Both the position numbers and the translations under genes were made by a program. Positions 9,048-16,444 of a stretch of DNA of 64,000 nucleotides are shown one piece after another; within the stretch, counting starts at the first letter, position 1, and every line of letters begins with the position of its first letter. The notes beneath the pieces are model-generated. The model made no database searches. It worked only from the letters and a program-made list of their open reading frames with translations, and was not told the origin of the DNA. The stretch comes from Bacillota bacterium (GTDB lineage: Bacteria; Bacillota; Clostridia; Acetivibrionales; DTU013): the NCBI GenBank assembly GCA_023435745.1, contig JAEZMD010000002.1:62001-126000 (forward strand), in the 5' to 3' direction.

Positions 9048-9763
9048 ATGAAAGATTAAACCTTACATTCGACGTCAGCGAACCGGTGGAGGAAGCACTC
9101 AGGACGCTTAGAACCAATATTCAGTTCTGTAATACCGACAAGATAATAAAAACGATTTGTTTGACCAGTTGCATTCCCAATGAAGGAAAATCACTGACAG
9201 CCATCAATCTGTCCATGTCCATGGCGAGCGCCGGAAAGAAGGTCATACACATTGACGCGGATATGAGAAAGCCAAGGCTGTACAAGGAGATCGCAGTAAA
9301 GTTTAACACCGGTCTGTCCAATTACCTTTCCGGAATGGCTGAACTGGATGAGGCGATTACTAAGACTAATATCGACAATTTACAGCTTATTCTTTGCGGA
9401 CCTAAGCCGCCTAATCCGGCTGAGCTTCTTGGTACGACAAGGTTTACGGAGCTGATGGAAGGCCTCAAGGATCGATATGACTATGTTATCATTGATACAC
9501 CTCCGCTTGGAAGCATGATCGATGCGGCTATTATTGCAGCGGTCACAGATGGGACCATTATGCTTATTGAATATAATACCATCGATTACAACAAGGCACT
9601 GAAGGTGAAGGAACAGTTGGAAAAGGCAAATGCCAGAATTCTGGGCGTTGTATTGAACAAGATCCCCAAAAAGGAATACAAGAATTACTATTATTACGAC
9701 TACAACTACCGTTATAGGGAGAGTTCGAGGAAAAACAGGGGTAAAAAGGATATTGTGGTTTGA
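9044..9763 (+). CDS. Bacterial tyrosine kinase (CpsD/CapB/YwqD type)
   Basis: A 239-residue P-loop kinase. Walker A is in SCIPNEGKSLTAINLS, Walker A' in VIHIDADMRKPRL, and Walker B in YVIIDTPPLGS. The C-terminus carries the tyrosine cluster NYYYYDYNYRYRE, where BY-kinases autophosphorylate. It lies between its membrane adaptor (4-bp overlap) and the cognate phosphatase, the standard Gram-positive arrangement for polysaccharide export control. Phosphorylation cycling of the Tyr tail is inferred from the family. Confidence 0.93.
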   Translation: MNERLNLTFDVSEPVEEALRTLRTNIQFCNTDKIIKTICLTSCIPNEGKSLTAINLSMSMASAGKKVIHIDADMRKPRLYKEIAVKFNTGLSNYLSGMAELDEAITKTNIDNLQLILCGPKPPNPAELLGTTRFTELMEGLKDRYDYVIIDTPPLGSMIDAAIIAAVTDGTIMLIEYNTIDYNKALKVKEQLEKANARILGVVLNKIPKKEYKNYYYYDYNYRYRESSRKNRGKKDIVV

Positions 9764-9774
9764 AAGGGCAAAGT

Positions 9775-10512
9775 ATGATCGATATTCATTGTCATATCAT
9801 GCCCGGCGTTGATGATGGCCCGCAGGCGACAGAGGAGTCGCGCCGGATGCTGTCCGAAGCCTCAAAAGCCGGTGTGAAAACAATCATTGCCACCCCTCAT
9901 TATTCGCAGGAGCTTCACGAAAATGGGCAGGTCAGGCAGAAGTTTGATTTTATGAGTAAGGAAGCAGCCAGATACGGGTTGAATCTGCTGCAAGGCTATG
10001 AAATAAAGATACACACTTATCCTGCCAGAATGCCGGAGGATTTTTCCGGTCTCACGCTGGGCGGAACAGAATATATCCTTCTGGAATTGCCGCTGGACAA
10101 GGTACCTTCATATACATTGGAACTATTGTATAAGGTACAGCTTCAAAGATTAATCCCAATACTCGCCCATCCTGAAAGGTGCAGCAAATTAGTAAAGGAC
10201 AAGCTTCTTTTTGCGGATATCGCTGATATGGGATGTTTACTGCAGGTCGACGCGGCAAGCATTCTCGGACGAAATGGGGGAGCGGCAAAAAGGTTTGCCA
10301 GGAGAATCATCACTTCAGGTCAGGCTGCCTTCGTAGCCTCTGACGCTCATGAACCGGCCGGATATTCAAAATGGTTTGTCAATGCATATAAAAAGGTTGT
10401 TAAATGGGTCGGAAGCCGGAAAGCAGACGACCTGTTCAGGAATAACGCAAGAGTACTCATTGAAAAAGCTAAGCCAGTTCATGAAACACCTTTTGATCAT
10501 GAAACGTCTTGA
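9775..10512 (+). CDS. PHP-type tyrosine-protein phosphatase (CapC/YwqE-like)
   Basis: A 245-residue metal-dependent phosphatase of the PHP fold. Metal ligands are visible in MIDIHCHIMPGVDDGP at the N-terminus, IIATPHYSQE, ILAHPERC and ASDAHEPAGY. The family removes phosphate from the C-terminal tyrosines of the kinase encoded just upstream. I start at the ATG at 9775 (GAAAGGGC upstream) rather than the TTG at 9760. Its 3' end overlaps the 3' end of the convergent ABC transporter gene by 16 bp, and no terminator is visible between them. Confidence 0.92.
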   Translation: MIDIHCHIMPGVDDGPQATEESRRMLSEASKAGVKTIIATPHYSQELHENGQVRQKFDFMSKEAARYGLNLLQGYEIKIHTYPARMPEDFSGLTLGGTEYILLELPLDKVPSYTLELLYKVQLQRLIPILAHPERCSKLVKDKLLFADIADMGCLLQVDAASILGRNGGAAKRFARRIITSGQAAFVASDAHEPAGYSKWFVNAYKKVVKWVGSRKADDLFRNNARVLIEKAKPVHETPFDHETS

Positions 10513-12167
10513 GTTTGTATATTTCCGTTTTCGATCATAAGGGTTCTGCTGCAGAAATCCAGAGCCGCCTTTCGATGCGTGATAATGATGCAGGTAGGAG
10601 TTGGTTCAATGGAGGCGATAGACTTGAGTACTTCAAGCTCAGTCACGGCATCCAGCGCAGAGGTGGCTTCGTCCAGGATCAGGACAGGCTTTTTAGTCAG
10701 TAAAGCTCGTGCAATCGAGATTCGCTGCGCCTGTCCTTCGGAAAGCCCGTAGCCATTCTCTCCGATTACAGTTTCCGCCTTATCGGGCAGCCCTTCTATA
10801 AAATCAAGAATACATGCCTTTTTCAGCGCTTCGTTCAATTCATCGTCTGTCGCTTTTTTATTTCCAAGCAGCACATTTTCTTTGATCGTTCCGGAAAACA
10901 AAGTGTTTCCCTGAGGTACGTAGGAGGCCAGTGATCGCGTGATCACATCCGCCGGGCTGCTTTCACCCGTGTCCGGATTATAGAAGATGAGACTACCGTC
11001 TGTAGGCTTCAGCAGGGACAGGAGCAATCGGATAAAAGTGGTTTTTCCTTCTCCGGATGCGCCGACGACTGCGGTGAATTCACGCGCTTTTATCTCAAAG
11101 CTTGCTTTGTTCAATACGGGGATATCCCGGTCATACTTGAATTCCAGCTCATTTGCCCGAATACCGGCACTGTTCCATTGAAGTATCTCTTCAGTAAAAT
11201 TTTCCCCTTCCAGTTCATACAGGCTGATCAGCCTTCCGGTCGAGGCATACATGATAATTACCTGCGGAACGGAATGGGCAAGATCTATAAAGGGATCCTG
11301 TATTTGTCCAACCAGCTGCAGATATACGGTTATGGTACCAAAGGTGATCATTCCTTTAGAGAGCTGTACGGAGCCCCACAGGATTGCCAGCAGGAATCCA
11401 AGCCAGTAGCTGAGAGATAGTGCGGCGGAGGAAACGGCGCTGATACGGCTCCTTTTAATTATCCAGCCAAGTTTTTTGTTTTGAAGGGCTGTCAGAAAGG
11501 TACTGCTTTGCCCTTCAAGCCCAAAGGTTTTGATGATATGCATATTTTTAAGACGTTCCTGTATGAAGCTTCTTGATTCGCTTTCTGTTTCCTGTATGCG
11601 CAGGTAATACTCCGAAAGCTTCCTGCTGAAGAGCCGCATAAAAACAATTGAAAGAGGCCCCAATATGAAGGCAAACAGGGCAAGAAGAGGATCGAATACG
11701 ATCAGAACGGTAATAGATGCACATATGGAGAAAACCATGGAGATCATTTCGGGAATAACAGAGGTTACACCATTTACAACAGCTTCAATGTCGCTGGTGA
11801 TTCTGGTCAGCAGGTCTCCGGTGTGAAATTTGGCAAAGTCGAGCCATTGAGTCCGGGAGAGCTTTTCAAAGAGCTTTTGGCGAAGACTGTTTGAAAGGGA
11901 TGTTGTGATCTTCGCAGAATATATCGTCATAACGGACTGAATAACGGTTTGCATTAGCACGATTCCGATGATGACTAGCCCTGAGCGGATCAGCGGATCA
12001 ATTTGCCCGTATTGCGCAGAGTCAAAAAGCTTTTTGGACTCAAGGGCTATAAAAACAGCAGATAGGGAAGCTATGGTTCCAACAACGACCAGAACCAGCA
12101 GTGACAGAAAGGAAGACTTTGTCTGGCTGATGATCCATTTGGTGTATTTTAGAACTTTCCTGAAAAT
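10497..12167 (-). CDS. ABC exporter, fused permease and ATPase, RiPP operon (non-canonical ATT start proposed)
   Basis: About 556 residues. The six-helix exporter domain comes first, then an ATPase with Walker A VVGASGEGKTTF, the signature LSEGQAQRISIARALL and Walker B VLILDEATSALD. It is the last gene of a six-gene minus-strand operon and probably exports the processed peptide. The frame is oddly open upstream of the first GTG (11960): it encodes a normal first helix (SLLVLVVVGTIASLSAVFIA) back to a stop at 12180-12182, with no ATG, GTG or TTG. The best start is ATT at 12165-12167, five bases after AGAGGGTG, giving MFRKVLKYTKW, a typical exporter beginning. The alternative GTG start would delete TM1. 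ATT starts are rare, so a sequencing error or mutation is the other explanation. Confidence 0.85.
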   Translation of the reverse strand: MFRKVLKYTKWIISQTKSSFLSLLVLVVVGTIASLSAVFIALESKKLFDSAQYGQIDPLIRSGLVIIGIVLMQTVIQSVMTIYSAKITTSLSNSLRQKLFEKLSRTQWLDFAKFHTGDLLTRITSDIEAVVNGVTSVIPEMISMVFSICASITVLIVFDPLLALFAFILGPLSIVFMRLFSRKLSEYYLRIQETESESRSFIQERLKNMHIIKTFGLEGQSSTFLTALQNKKLGWIIKRSRISAVSSAALSLSYWLGFLLAILWGSVQLSKGMITFGTITVYLQLVGQIQDPFIDLAHSVPQVIIMYASTGRLISLYELEGENFTEEILQWNSAGIRANELEFKYDRDIPVLNKASFEIKAREFTAVVGASGEGKTTFIRLLLSLLKPTDGSLIFYNPDTGESSPADVITRSLASYVPQGNTLFSGTIKENVLLGNKKATDDELNEALKKACILDFIEGLPDKAETVIGENGYGLSEGQAQRISIARALLTKKPVLILDEATSALDAVTELEVLKSIASIEPTPTCIIITHRKAALDFCSRTLMIENGNIQTQDVS

Positions 12168-12171
12168 AGTA

Positions 12172-12648
12172 TCACCCTCTTAGTATTGCTTTGAACACGC
12201 GGCTCAGGAATTTATATGGCTTTGTAAAAATAAACCTGACAGGAAGCCTGATCCACCAGAGAAAGGAAAGGACCTGCCAGAATATATTCGACGTAGAGAT
12301 CTGCTTATCCTTCCTCCACACATTGGTTACCACAGCGACCAGCTGCTCCTGCAGAAGAGGCCCTTCTACCCAGCACTGGGCGTCGCCTGCGAGATAAAAG
12401 CTGCTCTTTACTTTTAGAATGATCCGGTGAAGGACGTATACCCCGTCGTTTCGTCTGATCAGCGCGATTTGTCCGAAGCGCAGGTCTTCAATGACGGCGG
12501 ATGATAATTCAACACTGTCTCTGTTCTCCCTGAGAAATGGCATCATGCTGTTACCGGTGACAGTGATCCGGACCTTCTGATTATTTTGTAAAAGCTCGCT
12601 GATGGCCGGAAAAAGCTCTGCCGATTTGACGCTTTTTACTTTATGCAT
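12172..12648 (-). CDS. S24/S26 (SipW-like) peptidase-fold protein
   Basis: A 158-residue protein. It has a Ser motif, TGNSMMPFL (Ser34), and a YVLHRI motif (His74) where ordinary LepB has lysine. An Asp follows in YLAGDAQ (Asp89). This Ser-His-Asp pattern is that of the SipW/ER-type signal peptidases. The C-terminus is aromatic and basic with a possible amphipathic or membrane segment (FWQVLSFLWWIRLPVRFIF); there is no N-terminal TM anchor. In this operon it is a candidate leader peptidase for the precursor peptide. It overlaps the end of the upstream HPr-kinase-like gene by 13 bp, and its stop lies within the ribosome binding region of the ABC gene. Confidence 0.72.
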   Translation of the reverse strand: MHKVKSVKSAELFPAISELLQNNQKVRITVTGNSMMPFLRENRDSVELSSAVIEDLRFGQIALIRRNDGVYVLHRIILKVKSSFYLAGDAQCWVEGPLLQEQLVAVVTNVWRKDKQISTSNIFWQVLSFLWWIRLPVRFIFTKPYKFLSRVFKAILRG

Positions 12649-13481
12649 TGATATACCAACTCCGTAGCTTCTCGATCAGCTTTGCACATTAACAAATATT
12701 TGGGCACAGACTCGATGGCCTTCTCTATATTCTGCATCGCGGTTTCCATGAGCATATGGTTTTGATAGGGCAGAAATACCCTGGGAAGAAACAGGGGAAT
12801 GGCTTCTTTGTTAGTCAGTTCCCGAATTGTGTTCTGACCGGCCTGTTCAAGAAAGACAATCGCAGATAGCGGCGAACTGGCCTGCATCGCTTTATTTTTT
12901 GCTCCGCTCCAGGGAGTTCCATGGACAATTGCCTTGCCGCTTTCAATTTTTACGATTGGGCAATCATCGTTTAAAATGTTTGCCTGATAATACCTTTTCC
13001 ACATGGCGGCATGGGTCGATTTGCCTGTTCTTGAGGGAGCCGTAAATACGATTCCTTTTCCTTCATGAGAAATGGAGGATGCGTGGAGAACAAACCCGCT
13101 GTGGTGAATAATTTTATTGCTTATAATGAAGTTGCCGAGAAAATAACAAAAAGCCTGATCGGCTCTTTTGGCTTGCCCGCGATGGAATATTGTAATGTCT
13201 GACCAATCGCGGTCTGTTTCGATCACGTATTCTGTTCTTGCAGTTCTTCTCAAAAAAACAGAGGCCAGAATCCTTTCCTGAGCGTATTCTATATTCCAGG
13301 AGATTCCGTCATGTTCGAGGGAGGCATAGTTTTGGGCAGCAAAAGAACCGGAAAATCGAAATTTTATTTTGATGTCCGGTTTTTCAGTAAAAACCGATTC
13401 AAATGGTTTTAACCTTTTGAAATTGTTACGGTTTTCTTCTTCTATACAAAATGTCAGACCTGCAATTTTAACCTGCAGCAT
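12636..13481 (-). CDS. HPr kinase-like P-loop protein
   Basis: A 281-residue protein with an HprK-type kinase core: P-loop APSRTGKSTHAAMW (residues 148-161), followed by NDDCPIVKI with the paired Asp (172-173). The N-terminal ~130 residues are a small beta-rich domain rather than the HprK N-domain. HprK-like kinases occur in RiPP clusters; in lasso-peptide clusters of the paeninodin type they phosphorylate a precursor serine. Here it sits directly after the precursor gene, so modification of the peptide (Ser or Thr) is a reasonable inference. GGAGGT precedes the ATG at a long spacing. Its 3' end overlaps the S26-like gene. Confidence 0.75.
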   Translation of the reverse strand: MLQVKIAGLTFCIEEENRNNFKRLKPFESVFTEKPDIKIKFRFSGSFAAQNYASLEHDGISWNIEYAQERILASVFLRRTARTEYVIETDRDWSDITIFHRGQAKRADQAFCYFLGNFIISNKIIHHSGFVLHASSISHEGKGIVFTAPSRTGKSTHAAMWKRYYQANILNDDCPIVKIESGKAIVHGTPWSGAKNKAMQASSPLSAIVFLEQAGQNTIRELTNKEAIPLFLPRVFLPYQNHMLMETAMQNIEKAIESVPKYLLMCKADREATELVYQCIK

Positions 13482-13513
13482 TTATCTTATGTACCTCCGT
13501 AAGACCAAGGGTA

Positions 13514-13723
13514 TTAGCGGCAATACCTGTTGTTACGCTTCTTTATATTGCAATGCTTGCCGGTGGGAAAGCTCTTCTGGCACCACCACCAGAAATTAGT
13601 GTTTGTGCCGCCGCCGCCACCGCTGCAGCATCCTGAACCGCTACTGCCGCCTGATACGCAGGCTAACCTTTCTTCGGGTTTCAATTCAATAAACTCGATC
13701 ATCGGTTTTACATAAGTCTTCAT
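13514..13723 (-). CDS. RiPP precursor peptide, Gly/Cys/Trp-rich core
   Basis: A 69-residue peptide. The start MKTYVKPMIEFIELKPEERL (residues 1-20) looks like a leader. It is followed by ACVSGG, a possible double-glycine cleavage point. The core contains SGSGCCSGGGGGTNTN, then the unusual FWWWCQKSFPTGKHC and a basic end NIKKRNNRYCR. There are six Cys at positions 22, 32, 33, 48, 58 and 68. I chose the ATG at 13723 because AGGAGG lies upstream at good spacing; the frame extends further 5' without support. The gene lies between a SPASM radical SAM gene and an HPr-kinase-like gene in one operon with a PqqD-like gene. I do not recognise the peptide family. The modification (thioether, beta-branch or other crosslink) cannot be predicted. 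Confidence 0.82.
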   Translation of the reverse strand: MKTYVKPMIEFIELKPEERLACVSGGSSGSGCCSGGGGGTNTNFWWWCQKSFPTGKHCNIKKRNNRYCR

Positions 13724-13784
13724 ATACCAACCTCCTATTGAATACTCTAACATTAGCACAAACAATTAACAATAACGATATGGT

Positions 13785-14921
13785 CTATTTCTTTGTTTCA
13801 TCTTCCATATCGGAGAATCTTTCTTTTGAAATACGTGCCAGTTCACATAAGTATGGCGCCGGCCGGCTATAACGGCCGGTTTCGCCCTTCAGCTTTGCGG
13901 GACACACATCACAATGGCTTAGTAATTCGCAGTCCCTGCACTCCTGACAGACCGGTATCTTTTCGCAGGCTTCGGTCAACGCTTTCCAGGCGTTGTTAAA
14001 ACCGATTTCCAACGGGAGGAAGGCAGGCTCTTCCAAAGCGCCGCAGGGAAGCATCCGTCCATCCCAGGTGATCCAGAAATCACTGCTGCCCGCATTACAA
14101 CTAAATGCGCTTTCTGCTCTTTGAGGACTCGGAGTGATATCATCCAGCTCCCGGGCAAGTTTATTTGCATAACTGCCGGATTCCGGCGCCGCTGCCTCTT
14201 TTGAGTAGATTCCAAACAACCTTCTGTTGGTACGATATACTTTTTCCTGGAAATCAACGAGTTTTTCGGGTGTAAGTCTGTAAGCATTTGTCGTTTGTGA
14301 GGAGGACCTTACCGGGTATAAGTAATCCACAATGTTAAGTGGAGTCCCGTGCTTGAATGAGAATTCCGCCATTACATCATAATCATCAAGGTTATCTTCT
14401 ATTGCAGTGGTTTTCAATTCAATGTTTATGCCTTCCGCAAGCAGCAGATCAATAGCTCGTACCACGTTTGCGTAAGCATTGCCATTACCGCATACCTTTT
14501 CATAGGTTTCGGCGGATGCTCCATAGAGTGTGATCTCCATTGAAGACGGTGGGATCTTTCCCAGCCATTTTGCTTTCTGCTCATCGATCAGAGAAGCATT
14601 AGTATACAGAGAGATGCTGAAACCCATTCGCGCGAGGCTCTCGTATATTTTCTCAAAATCTCTCCGAAGAAAAACTTCTCCGCCTGTCAATATTAAATCA
14701 AGCATCCCGGCATCCCGTGCATCCGATGCCAATTTAATCCACTGCTCAGTAGTGAGTTCTCTGTCAATTGCACTGCAGTCATTGCTTTGATTGTGGATAT
14801 AACACATTCTGCAGTTAAAGTTGCACCTGGAGGTGAGTTCAAAAGCTCCGTTCAAAGGTATCTTATTATTGCTGGCCTGCCTGGATAGTTTTTCGATCAA
14901 CAGACTATATGCGGTATCCAT
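13785..14921 (-). CDS. Radical SAM/SPASM peptide maturase
   Basis: A 378-residue enzyme. The AdoMet cluster motif is CNFNCRMC at residues 33-40 (CxxxCxxC), followed by a TIM-barrel part with LILTGGEVFLRRDFE. The C-terminal SPASM-type region has multiple Cys: FSCNAGSSDFWITWDG, MLPCGALEEP, then a dense run VCQECRDCELLSHCDVCP and a final YLCELARI. SPASM enzymes modify RiPP precursors, making for example sactionine or C-C crosslinks. Its start shares one base with the stop of the PqqD-like gene (TAATG), so the two are translationally coupled, and the precursor gene follows 61 bp downstream. Heme-synthesis AhbD-like enzymes are an alternative family, but the neighbours argue for peptide maturation. 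Confidence 0.88.
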   Translation of the reverse strand: MDTAYSLLIEKLSRQASNNKIPLNGAFELTSRCNFNCRMCYIHNQSNDCSAIDRELTTEQWIKLASDARDAGMLDLILTGGEVFLRRDFEKIYESLARMGFSISLYTNASLIDEQKAKWLGKIPPSSMEITLYGASAETYEKVCGNGNAYANVVRAIDLLLAEGINIELKTTAIEDNLDDYDVMAEFSFKHGTPLNIVDYLYPVRSSSQTTNAYRLTPEKLVDFQEKVYRTNRRLFGIYSKEAAAPESGSYANKLARELDDITPSPQRAESAFSCNAGSSDFWITWDGRMLPCGALEEPAFLPLEIGFNNAWKALTEACEKIPVCQECRDCELLSHCDVCPAKLKGETGRYSRPAPYLCELARISKERFSDMEDETKK

Positions 14922-15184
14922 TATTGCAATAGCCCCTTTTCGTCAAGGAGCTTGACAAATTCCTGAATATCGGCTCTTGCAGTCTTCTCGTCAATCTCGT
15001 ATTCCGCCAGCATTCCTGATACAAGTTCTTCCATCTCAGCGCCCTCGGCAAGCTTCTTCCATAGAAAAGCTCCGCTTTCGTTGAGGTTCATCAAACCATT
15101 GAACTCGACTACCATTTCAGCAACAGGTACAATGATCCAGGAACCGGCTATTTCGCGCAGAATTAAATTGCTTTTTATTTTCAT
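14921..15184 (-). CDS. PqqD-like RiPP recognition element protein
   Basis: An 87-residue protein with the PqqD fold pattern: MKIKSNLILREIAGSWIIV, MNLNESGAFLWKKLAEG and the C-terminal helix ADIQEFVKLLDEKGLL. PqqD proteins bind the leader peptide and hand the precursor to the radical SAM enzyme. I start at the ATG at 15184 because GGGGGAG lies upstream; the longer frame to 15253 reads through the promoter. It is the first gene of the minus-strand RiPP operon. Confidence 0.88.
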   Translation of the reverse strand: MKIKSNLILREIAGSWIIVPVAEMVVEFNGLMNLNESGAFLWKKLAEGAEMEELVSGMLAEYEIDEKTARADIQEFVKLLDEKGLLQ

Positions 15185-15220
15185 TGACTCCCCCTGAATG
15201 CTAAAACAACAATAATAGAA

Positions 15221-15249
15221 ATTATATAATATACTCTCAAAAATAGCAA
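15221..15249 (-). promoter_or_regulatory. Promoter of the RiPP operon
   Basis: On the minus strand, TTGCTA (15249-15244) and TATAAT (15226-15221) are separated by 17 bp. They lie about 40 bp upstream of the PqqD-like start. This is the only good promoter I find for the six-gene minus-strand operon. Confidence 0.6.
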
Positions 15250-15308
15250 CCAAAAAATTACATTAAACAGGTAACAAACAGGCCGCTTATGATGTGTGAA
15301 CACAATTG

Positions 15309-15336
15309 TTGAATTCACTTGTGAGTTCTATATAAT
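15309..15336 (+). promoter_or_regulatory. Promoter upstream of the candidate structured RNA
   Basis: TTGAAT (15309-15314), a 16-bp spacer and TATAAT (15331-15336) on the plus strand. Transcription would start near 15343, just before the folded region at 15364-15451. This promoter diverges from the RiPP operon promoter. Confidence 0.55.
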
Positions 15337-15363
15337 GTACTTATAGTATATCACAAGTTTAGT

Positions 15364-15451
15364 CCGATGAAAACGTCTTGCCGAGGATGAAGTCGGCCTT
15401 GGGTGCAGGCTGACCATGTTCGAAGGTGCTCGATGACAGCCTGAACGTCGG
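15364..15451 (+). ncRNA. Candidate structured RNA (three-stem fold) upstream of rpsU
   Basis: The 418-bp gap 15185-15603 has no credible gene, but these 88 bases can fold into a three-way junction. The closing stem is CCGATG (15364-15369) with CGTCGG (15446-15451). Stem 2 is GCCGA (15380-15384) with TCGGC (15393-15397). Stem 3 is a perfect CAGGCTG (15406-15412) with CAGCCTG (15437-15443). A promoter lies just upstream and an AT-rich stretch follows. It could be a small RNA or a cis-regulatory leader. I do not recognise a known riboswitch or RNA family, and no real terminator T-run follows the closing stem. The fold was found by eye, without an energy calculation. Confidence 0.4.
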
Positions 15452-15474
15452 TAATTATTTTGACAGCGTCTCTA

Positions 15475-15504
15475 TTGACTTTATTTTGAAGAATGCTATA
15501 TAAT
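15475..15504 (+). promoter_or_regulatory. Promoter of rpsU-yqeY
   Basis: TTGACT (15475-15480) and TATAAT (15499-15504) with an 18-bp spacer, about 100 bp upstream of rpsU. It lies downstream of the candidate structured RNA, so rpsU can be transcribed without it. Confidence 0.55.
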
Positions 15505-15603
15505 ATACTGTGTGCTGCACATAGCTTGATTCCCGCATGTAAATGAAGCAATGTAAGGGGCTTATTCCAGGCACAATTGCTACCATCGGAGGGAGGGATA
15601 TAC

Positions 15604-15780
15604 ATGTCTGAAGTTCGGGTAAAAGAAAATGAGTCTCTCGACAGTGCGCTGAAGAGATTTAAACGTTCATGCGCCAAAGCAGGTGTTCTGGCTGAAGTAA
15701 GGAAAAGAGAACATTATGAGAAGCCGAGTGTCAAAAGAAAGAAAAAATCAGAAGCCGCAAGGAAAAGAAAGTTTAAATAA
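15604..15780 (+). CDS. rpsU: 30S ribosomal protein S21
   Basis: A 58-residue basic protein: MSEVRVKENESLDSALKRFK at the start, then the Lys/Arg-rich tail with KRKKKSEAARKRKFK. This is the full S21 length and pattern. S21 binds the 3' region of 16S rRNA and assists initiation. The start at 15604 follows GGAGGGAGGG; the upstream frame is not needed. yqeY follows 49 bp downstream, the usual pairing in Firmicutes. Confidence 0.96.
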   Translation: MSEVRVKENESLDSALKRFKRSCAKAGVLAEVRKREHYEKPSVKRKKKSEAARKRKFK

Positions 15781-15829
15781 GGCCGCTGCGGTGGCGGGTT
15801 AGACTCAATATGTCACAGGGAGGCTGACG

Positions 15830-16273
15830 ATGTCTCTTAAGGATCAATTACTTGAAGATTTGAAAAATGCCATGAAGGACAAGGAAGTTTTGAAAAAGAA
15901 CACGGTCCAGATGGTAAGGGCAGCGATTCTTCAGGTCGAAAAGGACAGCAAAATTACTCTCGACGATGATGGGATATTAGAGATTATTGCTAAAGAACTC
16001 AAAAAGCGCAGGGATGTTCTGCCTGAGTATGAGAAGAGCGGCAGACAGGATCTGATAGAAAGCTTGAACGCCGAAGCAGAGATTTTACTGCAGTATTTGC
16101 CCAGGCAGCTAACCGAAGCGGAGCTGGAGGTTGTTATAAAACAGGCCATTGAGGAGACCGGCGCTTCTTCGGCAAGAGACATGGGCAAGGTAATGCAGGC
16201 AGTGATGCCAAAGGTAAAGGGCAAGGCTGACGGCAAAATGATCAACGTGATCGCAAAAAAATTATTAGGATAA
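15830..16273 (+). CDS. yqeY: GatB/YqeY domain protein
   Basis: A 147-residue protein of normal family length. It begins MSLKDQLLEDLKNAMKDKE, carries MVRAAILQVEKD, and the C-terminal half matches the tRNA-interacting tail domain of GatB (MGKVMQAVMPKVKGKADG). It probably contacts tRNA, but its cellular role is not established. A strong terminator follows directly, ending the rpsU-yqeY unit. Confidence 0.94.
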   Translation: MSLKDQLLEDLKNAMKDKEVLKKNTVQMVRAAILQVEKDSKITLDDDGILEIIAKELKKRRDVLPEYEKSGRQDLIESLNAEAEILLQYLPRQLTEAELEVVIKQAIEETGASSARDMGKVMQAVMPKVKGKADGKMINVIAKKLLG

Positions 16274-16284
16274 ACAGGTTTCAT

Positions 16285-16314
16285 AAAAAAGCCCGATGCG
16301 TATCGGGCTTTTTT
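16285..16314 (+). terminator. Rho-independent terminator after yqeY
   Basis: Perfect arms AAAAAAGCCCGAT and ATCGGGCTTTTTT around a short loop, starting 12 bases after the stop codon. The T-run on both strands would allow bidirectional function, although both neighbours are on the plus strand. Confidence 0.92.
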
Positions 16315-16322
16315 ATATATGG

Positions 16323-16419
16323 TGAAACGCGGAAATGTAATGATATAAGCCTGCGGTTCACTTAACAAGAATAATGAAACGCGGAAATGGCGTCATATCA
16401 TCATGCGGTTCACTTAACA
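16323..16419 (+). repeat. Two tandem hairpin repeats, 52-bp period, upstream of recJ
   Basis: TGAAACGCGGAAATG occurs at 16323-16337 and 16375-16389; TGCGGTTCACTTAACA occurs at 16352-16367 and 16404-16419. Each pair can fold, with TGAAACGC pairing to GCGGTTCA with one mismatch, and a variable 14-base middle. The unit lies between the yqeY terminator and recJ. It could be a repetitive extragenic element, a protein-binding site or part of the recJ leader. Confidence 0.7.
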
Positions 16420-16444
16420 TGAGAATAACATAGGGGGTCAATGA

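Noticed and set aside
10497..15184. Lasso peptide cluster
   Set aside because: PqqD-like and HprK-like genes fit, but there is no asparagine-synthetase-like cyclase or transglutaminase-like protease, and a SPASM enzyme is present instead.
15351..15677. Minus-strand ORF across the rpsU leader
   Set aside because: It covers two plus-strand promoters and the rpsU start, and has no recognisable domain or ribosome binding site.
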